The notes under the pieces: generated by a model
Databases searched by the model: none
Told to the model about the DNA's origin: nothing
The model's input: the letters and a program-made list of their open reading frames with translations, nothing else
In this document: positions 59,123-64,000 of the stretch, in pieces
How the letters are laid out: every line of letters starts with the position of its first letter
Position numbering within the stretch: the first letter of the stretch is position 1
Made by a program: the position numbers and the translations under genes
Source of the DNA: Rhizobium sp. Root1334
GTDB lineage: Bacteria > Pseudomonadota > Alphaproteobacteria > Rhizobiales > Rhizobiaceae
Length of the DNA stretch: 64,000 nucleotides
Direction of reading: 5' to 3'
Assembly: GCF_001426665.1 (NCBI RefSeq)
Contig: NZ_LMEY01000023.1
Coordinates: forward strand, 221,035-285,034

Positions 59123-59446
59123 ATGTCAATCGACGAGAAAAACGACAAAATCTTCAAGGCTTTGGCCGCCTCCAGCCGCCGGGCCATGCTGGATATCTTG
59201 AAAGATCAGCCGCAAACGACAGGCGATCTTTGTGCACGCTTTCCCGCCCTTGACCGCTGCACGGTGATGCAGCACCTCAAGGTTCTGGAGGCGGCGGATC
59301 TGGTCATCGTCAAGCGCGAGGGGCGCGAGCGCTGGAACTATCTCAACGCCTTGCCGATCAAGGATATCCATGACCGCTGGATCGGTCCCTACGCCGCCCA
59401 TGCCGTTGGCCTGCTCGGCAGGTTGAAGGATGATCTGGAAGGGTAG
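59123..59446 (+). CDS. ArsR-family regulator
   Basis: A 107-residue winged-helix protein: KIFKALAASSRRAMLDILK and the recognition helix LDRCTVMQHLKVLEAADLVIV, then the wing KREGRERWNYLNALPI. The divergent gap of 58 bases with the AHSA1 gene is AT-rich (TTATGTTATAAAAAAACAACAT), leaving one regulatory region for both. It probably represses the AHSA1 gene and itself. Ligand unknown. Confidence 0.9.
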   Translation: MSIDEKNDKIFKALAASSRRAMLDILKDQPQTTGDLCARFPALDRCTVMQHLKVLEAADLVIVKREGRERWNYLNALPIKDIHDRWIGPYAAHAVGLLGRLKDDLEG

Positions 59447-59452
59447 GCTGGT

Positions 59453-59905
59453 TCAGCCGGCGGCGGCTTTCTCCAGACCCGCCACATCGATCTTGACCAT
59501 CCGCATCATCGCGTCACGCACCCGTCCGGCTCTGGCCGGGTCCGGATCGCTCATCAGCCGCATCAAGGCATCCGGAATAATCTGCCAGGTGACGCCGAAA
59601 CGGTCGGTGAGCCAGCCGCATTGCTGTGCCTGTCCGCCGTCCAGCAACCTCTCCCAGTAATGATCGACCTCCGCCTGGTCGGCGCAGGCGACGAAGAAGG
59701 AGACGGCTGGGGTCAGCTGGTAATGCGGCCCGCCATTCAGCGCCATGAATGCCTGGCCTTCCAGTTCGAAGGCGGCCGTAAACGTTTTGCCGTCCGGCCC
59801 CTTGTGCTGATAGGTCACCGTCGCCTGCTTGAAAATGGAGAGATAGAAGGCGATTGCCTCGTCGAGATTGTTGTCGAACCAGAGAAACGGCGTGATCTTT
59901 TGCAT
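59453..59905 (-). CDS. PhnB/VOC-superfamily protein
   Basis: A 150-residue protein with ITPFLWFDNNLDEAIAFYLS, AFELEGQAFMALNGGPHY, VACADQAEVDHYWERLL and DRFGVTWQIIPDALMRLM, the PhnB/3-dmu-9_3-mt VOC pattern. ATG at 59905. It faces the ArsR gene and may belong functionally with the AHSA1/ArsR unit, as often seen in this pairing. Substrate unknown. Confidence 0.88.
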   Translation of the reverse strand: MQKITPFLWFDNNLDEAIAFYLSIFKQATVTYQHKGPDGKTFTAAFELEGQAFMALNGGPHYQLTPAVSFFVACADQAEVDHYWERLLDGGQAQQCGWLTDRFGVTWQIIPDALMRLMSDPDPARAGRVRDAMMRMVKIDVAGLEKAAAG

Positions 59906-60024
59906 GAGCTTTCCTCCTGTTTGCGTGAACATTACCTGCAATGACGAACGGTCAGGTCCGGATTCGACACCGTCAGTGAAATTTTCTGAAAGAGCGAAGG
60001 AAGCTGGCAGGCCTTGAGAGCACG

Positions 60025-60051
60025 GCTGCGGGCAGCAAAAATGCCCGCAGC
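60025..60051. repeat. Perfect 10-bp hairpin in the VOC/GGDEF divergent gap
   Basis: GCTGCGGGCA (60025-60034) and TGCCCGCAGC (60042-60051) flank a 7-base loop. The 306-base gap (59906-60211) between the two divergent genes otherwise shows no gene; the hairpin may be a leader element of one of them. Confidence 0.5.
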
Positions 60052-60211
60052 TACCCGCCTTTTGCCAGTCACATGCCCGGTATTGTGAACAATCCAACAG
60101 AATTCAATGGCAACTTTTTACGAATTGCCGCCGTAGCATCGGGACTGTAGTCAGGTCTTTGAGGAATTGTGGAGCGCATCTGGATGCGCCGGCGCAAGGA
60201 GAGAAGTGCTC

Positions 60212-61465
60212 ATGGCGGCTGTACGCGCATTCGGAAAATCATCCGCTGAGACGATCCAGCGGGAAATCGACCGGCTGGCGGCGCTGGAAGCCTTCGATCT
60301 TCTCGATACGCCCCGCGATGAAGGCCTGGACCGTATTGTGGGCCTGATCAGGGAGATTTTCTCCGTCGAGATCGGCATCGTCTCGCTGATCGACGCCCAC
60401 CGGCAATGGTACAAATCCTGCATGGGCCTTGCCGCCGAAGAGGTGCCGCGCGAAGACACGTTCTGCCGCTATGTCATTGATATCGAAGAACCTATCGTCG
60501 TCCAGGATGCCACGAAGGACTCGCGGTTTTCGGAGCATCCGGCCGTCACCGGCGAAAGCCATATCCGCTTTTACGCAGGCGTACCCTTGCGCACCAGGGC
60601 TGGGCATGTGATCGGCACAGTCTGCGCCATCGATCGGCGGCCGCGGTCGTTCGGCAATCGCGATCTGACCATCCTGACCGGGCTCGCCGGTGTCTCGATG
60701 GACCGTATTACCCTGTTGCAGTCTGCAGCGACCGATAGCCTGACCGAGGCGCTGACCCGGCGCGCCTTCAAGCAGGAAGCGGATCAGCTGATCTCGCTGG
60801 CGCTGCGCCACCAGCATGACATCGCCTGCATCGTCCTCGATGTCGATGATTTCAAGTCGGTCAATGACACGCATGGTCACGCAGCGGGTGACGAGGTTCT
60901 GAAGAACGTTGCAGCGACCTGCAAGGGCGCGCTGAGGGCGGGCGATCTGCTGGGCCGTCTCGGCGGCGAAGAGTTTGCCATCCTGCTGCCGCATGTGGAC
61001 CGGGAAGGGGCGCTGGCGGTTGCCGAAAAGGTGAGGGCGCTAATCGCCGCGCAAACTGTCAGGGCCGGGGACCATAAGCTCAACGTCACCGCAAGCTTCG
61101 GTGTTTCGGCGCTGTCGATCATCGGCAAGGATATCGAGACGCTGCTCGCCCAGGCGGACGCGGCCATGTACAAGGCCAAGCATACGGGCCGCAACCGCTG
61201 TGTTTCCTGGAGTTCGCTGCAGGCGGATCAGGCGGTTGGCACACGGCGGCGCGTCCTGAAGGCAGGATCGATCGTTTTCAACGACCGCCGCTCGACCATC
61301 GACTGCACCGTCAAATCGCTCGGCAGCGACAGCGCCGGTCTTACCGTGTCCAACTCCGCCGGCATCCCCACCGAATTTCTCCTGTCGATCAAGGGCGAGG
61401 GGTTCGAGACGCGGTGCCAGGTGATCGCCCAGGACCGGCAAAACCTCGAAGTCTCCTTCCGGTAA
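60212..61465 (+). CDS. GAF - GGDEF - PilZ diguanylate cyclase
   Basis: A 418-residue cytoplasmic signalling enzyme. GAF domain about 20-165 (LDTPRDEGLDRIVGLIREIF; FYAGVPLRTRAGHVIGTVCA). GGDEF domain about 170-335 with DDFKSVNDTHGHAAGDEVL and active-site GGEEFAIL, so c-di-GMP synthesis is likely. The last 80 residues (RRRVLKAGSIVFNDRRSTID, then LTVSNSAGIPTEFLLSIKG) are a PilZ-type domain, though the canonical second motif is degenerate. No membrane helix; the GAF may sense a ligand. AAGGAG precedes ATG 60212. Confidence 0.92.
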   Translation: MAAVRAFGKSSAETIQREIDRLAALEAFDLLDTPRDEGLDRIVGLIREIFSVEIGIVSLIDAHRQWYKSCMGLAAEEVPREDTFCRYVIDIEEPIVVQDATKDSRFSEHPAVTGESHIRFYAGVPLRTRAGHVIGTVCAIDRRPRSFGNRDLTILTGLAGVSMDRITLLQSAATDSLTEALTRRAFKQEADQLISLALRHQHDIACIVLDVDDFKSVNDTHGHAAGDEVLKNVAATCKGALRAGDLLGRLGGEEFAILLPHVDREGALAVAEKVRALIAAQTVRAGDHKLNVTASFGVSALSIIGKDIETLLAQADAAMYKAKHTGRNRCVSWSSLQADQAVGTRRRVLKAGSIVFNDRRSTIDCTVKSLGSDSAGLTVSNSAGIPTEFLLSIKGEGFETRCQVIAQDRQNLEVSFR

Positions 61466-61627
61466 TCGATGCCATCTGACCGGCCGGATTGACATACAGG
61501 CCCTGTCTGTTTTATCTGGCCGCATGACCAGTCTGCCGATCAACGCTCTTTCCTGCATGATGATGCCGCTCTCCATCCGAGAAGCGGACCCTTTTGCGTG
61601 ATCTGAGATAATTTTCGCCAGACGCCC

Positions 61628-61692
61628 AAGCCGCTTCATCCGAGGCGGCTTTTTTTGTGGAACCGCCTCCCCAGACCATCCAGAGGAGTTCC
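61628..61692 (+). promoter_or_regulatory. Structured leader of metG: terminator, alternative hairpin, hidden RBS
   Basis: AAGCCGC (61628-61634)/GCGGCTT (61645-61651) with seven T residues (61650-61656) is an intrinsic terminator 40 bases before the metG ATG. Its 3' arm GAGGCGG (61642-61648) can instead pair with CCGCCTC (61663-61669). A third helix, GGAAC (61659-61663)/GTTCC (61688-61692) plus CCTC/GAGG, covers the ribosome-binding GAGGAG (61683-61688). Such mutually exclusive structures are typical of riboregulation. A TGGAACCGC (61658-61666) matches the T-box core UGGNACCGC, probably by chance. Confidence 0.6.
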
Positions 61693-61696
61693 GCCC

Positions 61697-63271
61697 ATGA
61701 TCCAGCCCGCCAAATCCGCACCGGTGCGCTACGTCACCACCGCCATCCCGTTCGTCAATGCCGCTCCACATCTGGGGTTTGCGCTCGAGGTGATCCATGC
61801 CGATACGCTCGCCCGGTTTTATCGAGAGCGGGGAGATGATGTCCGGCTGCTGGCCGGAACCGATGAGAACAGCATCAAGAATGTTCGCGCGGCCGAAGGG
61901 GCAGGAGAGCCGGTCGCCGATCTCGTCGCACGCAATGCCGCCCGGTTCCAGGCTCTGCCGGAAAGCCTCGATCTCTCCTACGATGATTTCATCCGCACCA
62001 GCGTCGATCCCCGCCACACCCCGGGGGTCACGAAACTCTGGCAGGCCTGTTGCGATAGTGGGGATATCTACAAGCGCTCCTATACCGGTCTTTACTGCGT
62101 CGGCTGCGAACAATTCTACAAGCCGGACGAACTGGTGGATGGCCGCTGCCCCGAACATGATGCGCCGCTGGAAGAAATCGAGGAAGAGAATTGGTTCTTC
62201 CGGCTGTCGAAATACACAGACCGGCTGCGCGATCTTTACCGGCAGGGAGCGATCCGGGTCGTGCCGCATGCGAGACAGAACGAGATTTCCGCCCTGATCG
62301 AGCGCGGCCTGGAGGACTTCAGCATTTCGCGCACCGCAGAGCGGGCGCGCGGCTGGGGCATCCCGGTTCCGGGCGATCCCGGCCAGGTGATCTATGTCTG
62401 GTTCGATGCGCTCGCCAACTACATCACCGCCCTTGGCTATGGCACGGATGAGACGCTGCTTTCGCAGTATTGGACAAATGCCAAGGCCCGTGAACATGTC
62501 ATCGGCAAGGGCATTACCCGGTTTCACGCGGTCTACTGGCCAGCCATTCTGCTCTCGGCCGGCCTGCCTTTGCCCACCCGCATCCTCGTTCACGGCTATC
62601 TGACGACGGAAGGCCGCAAGATCAGCAAGTCGCTCGGAAACGCCGTCGATCCCACCGTCCATGCGAGGCGCTTCGGGGCGGATGCCCTGCGCTATTTTCT
62701 GCTCCGCCATATCCGCACCACGGAAGACGGCGATTTTTCGATCGAACGTTTTGAAACTGCCTACAAATCCGAACTGGCGGGACAACTCGGAAACCTCGTT
62801 CACCGCACGCTGAGCATGATCGAGCGTTCCTGCGGCGGCATCCTGTCACAGCCTTCGCAGGAATTTGCCGAAAACGACACGCTGATCCGCCAGGCCCACA
62901 GCCTTGAGGAAGTCGTCACCGCCCATCTCAATGCCTATGCCTTCGACCGCGCGCTGGATGCGATCTGGAAACTGGTGGCCGCGGCCAACAAATATGTCGC
63001 CGATCAGCAGCCATGGGCGCATGCAAAGGCGGTGGCGGCAGCCCGGACGGAGGATGAACGGCAGGCGGCTGTTATCCGCCTCAACGGCAGCCTCTACAGC
63101 GTCGCCTGGACGCTGCAGATCATCGCCGAAGCACTCACTCCGTTCATGCCCCTCACTGGCGCGGAGCTGCTGCGAAAGCTGGGATTGGAAGCGGCAGATG
63201 ACGGTCAGCGGCCAGAACTTGCCGGAGCGAGGATCGCAGCCGGTGCTCCGTTGTTTCCGATGGATTCGTGA
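61697..63271 (+). CDS. metG: Methionyl-tRNA synthetase, variant second-type
   Basis: A 524-residue class I synthetase. Catalytic domain YVTTAIPFVNAAPHLGFALE has the HIGH-region variant H-L-G-F (last histidine replaced by Phe), and RKISKSLGN is the KMSKS loop. The zinc knuckle has YCVGCEQF and GRCPEH. The helical anticodon domain ends near the C-terminus, with no OB-fold tail. The HLGF/GTDEN pattern differs from the usual alphaproteobacterial MetRS and resembles a type I recall from actinobacteria and some Bradyrhizobium, suggesting an extra copy from transfer. GAGGAG precedes ATG 61697 but is buried in leader structure. Confidence 0.92.
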   Translation: MIQPAKSAPVRYVTTAIPFVNAAPHLGFALEVIHADTLARFYRERGDDVRLLAGTDENSIKNVRAAEGAGEPVADLVARNAARFQALPESLDLSYDDFIRTSVDPRHTPGVTKLWQACCDSGDIYKRSYTGLYCVGCEQFYKPDELVDGRCPEHDAPLEEIEEENWFFRLSKYTDRLRDLYRQGAIRVVPHARQNEISALIERGLEDFSISRTAERARGWGIPVPGDPGQVIYVWFDALANYITALGYGTDETLLSQYWTNAKAREHVIGKGITRFHAVYWPAILLSAGLPLPTRILVHGYLTTEGRKISKSLGNAVDPTVHARRFGADALRYFLLRHIRTTEDGDFSIERFETAYKSELAGQLGNLVHRTLSMIERSCGGILSQPSQEFAENDTLIRQAHSLEEVVTAHLNAYAFDRALDAIWKLVAAANKYVADQQPWAHAKAVAAARTEDERQAAVIRLNGSLYSVAWTLQIIAEALTPFMPLTGAELLRKLGLEAADDGQRPELAGARIAAGAPLFPMDS

Positions 63272-63927
63272 CGGGCATGGTGCCAAGACGAGCCGCATGG
63301 ATGGTCGTCGCGAAGGGCGTCATCCATTCGGCCCCATCGTCTCCTACGTAACCCGGTCAAAAAGCAGGACGCCGGCTTGCGAGATGATTTCGGTCGCGTA
63401 ACAGTGAAGATCTTCGTCCGGGACGCGATGATCGCAGCACTCTCCAACGTGATGCTTATCGAATGTCGCAGTGGCCGCATGCGTATCTCTGCCTCGCACG
63501 GCCGGGGATAATTGGTTTGCTGGAATGCAACAATTTCGGGACTTTACGCAGGACTTCTCCCCAATTCATCCCCGCAAATCCCCGGTCTGAAAACCCGTGC
63601 CATACTCACGTCGTCCCATCACGGATACACCGGAAAGCGTTGCCGGCGAGATGGGGCCGGTGCCCGGACGGTTTGGCGAAACGCGCGCAAAATCCCCGGG
63701 GCTGCGTGAAAGGTGGTTCTCCTTCGGTTCGCAAATGAACCGGGCGTGCCGGGTGGTCACACCGTTCTTGGACGGTCCAGGGCCAAACCCCGCCGGATTG
63801 AAAGGCTTGGCGGATAAGCGGCCGGGCTGGGGCATTGGAGGCTTTCCTGTCAGAGAGGAAAGCGCAGAAGAACCTGAGAAGCGCGGCAAAAGACACTGAA
63901 ACGGGGCACATCGCGTGTCACCTACTT
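63272..63927. other. Gene-free region after metG
   Basis: About 650 bases with overlapping frames on both strands (for example 63597-63899 plus and 63606-63911 minus) but none with a ribosome-binding site or protein-like pattern, so I call no gene. A 12-bp inverted repeat, CGGGGCACATCG (63902-63913) and CGATGTGCCCCG (63946-63957), lies at its right edge. Confidence 0.5.
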
Positions 63928-64000
63928 CTACTTACCTGAGGCACCCGATGTGCCCCGGCCGATCCTGCCGACCCCAAAGCCGGCAGACATTGCAGATGCT
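63928..64000 (-). CDS. Possible C-terminus of a gene entering from the right edge
   Basis: Minus-strand frame open from the edge to a TAG at 63928-63930, giving ...ASAMSAGFGVGRIGRGTSG and a few more residues. The third-position base choice is compatible with coding and a glycine/serine-rich tail is common at protein ends. With only 23 codons seen, and a plus-strand frame also open, this is a weak call. Confidence 0.25.
   Translation of the reverse strand, partial: ASAMSAGFGVGRIGRGTSGASGK

Noticed and set aside
61658..61666. T-box riboswitch upstream of metG
   Set aside because: TGGAACCGC matches the T-box core, but the element order is wrong, no stem I with a Met specifier is evident, and T-boxes are not expected in this class. 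Kept only as part of the structured-leader finding.
63597..63911. Two overlapping ~100-codon frames on opposite strands after metG
   Set aside because: Neither has a ribosome-binding site or a recognisable pattern, and both cannot be genes; arginine/proline-rich.

Overview
The window looks like chromosomal DNA of a Rhizobiaceae alphaproteobacterium (Rhizobium/Agrobacterium/Sinorhizobium relatives). This rests on high GC, RIME-type intergenic palindromes, a tandem AbcR-type sRNA pair beside an LsrB/VtlR-type LysR gene and trxB, a lrp-lpsC-lpsD-lpsE / lpsB LPS-core locus followed by greA, an EcfG-type stress promoter, and the car / dnaG / rpoD neighbourhood. The genus cannot be fixed from the sequence alone. 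I found no tRNA, rRNA, CRISPR array, transposase or prophage module.

Layout. 1-7.5 kb: start of a VIT/sortase-target-like membrane protein, aspartate aminotransferase, an MFS pump, a lytic transglycosylase, a GNAT enzyme, an APH(6)-like kinase, and an ArsR - old-yellow-enzyme pair. 7.5-10.2 kb: two tandem sRNAs, lsrB, trxB. 10.3-17.8 kb: surface polysaccharide genes (a glycosyltransferase, an acyltransferase, lrp, an FkbM methyltransferase, lpsC, lpsD, lpsE and convergent lpsB), then greA with a terminator-like leader. 18-22.6 kb: a three-gene operon behind a consensus general-stress promoter, a TetR/quinone-reductase pair and an MFS pump. 22.6-31.7 kb: carB, a class III nucleotide cyclase, an HxlR/GST pair, an alcohol dehydrogenase and a YpfJ-type metalloprotease. 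31.8-34.8 kb: three tandem small secreted paralogues of unknown function and an orphan RTX protein. 35-42.5 kb: an MFS and a MATE exporter, small enzymes, carA, yqeY, an unknown protein and a BrnT/BrnA toxin-antitoxin pair. 42.6-56.2 kb: dnaG, a LysE exporter, recQ, an SDR, kbl-tdh (threonine to glycine), envelope proteins and rpoD. 56.4-64 kb: small conserved proteins, a DUF930 TonB-like protein, AHSA1/ArsR, a VOC protein, a GAF-GGDEF-PilZ protein and an unusual methionyl-tRNA synthetase with a structured leader.

The genes fall into three themes: core information and nucleotide metabolism (carA, carB, dnaG, rpoD, greA, yqeY, recQ, metG), cell-envelope building (lps cluster, lytic transglycosylase, L,D-transpeptidase, IalB, SH3 and DUF930 proteins), and stress or redox response with regulator-effector pairs (LsrB/TrxB, ArsR/OYE, TetR/quinone reductase, HxlR/GST, EcfG operon). 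The least explained parts are the secreted trio plus RTX gene, the greA and metG leaders, and the variant MetRS. Start codons were chosen from ribosome-binding sites and family N-termini and often differ from the longest possible frame.
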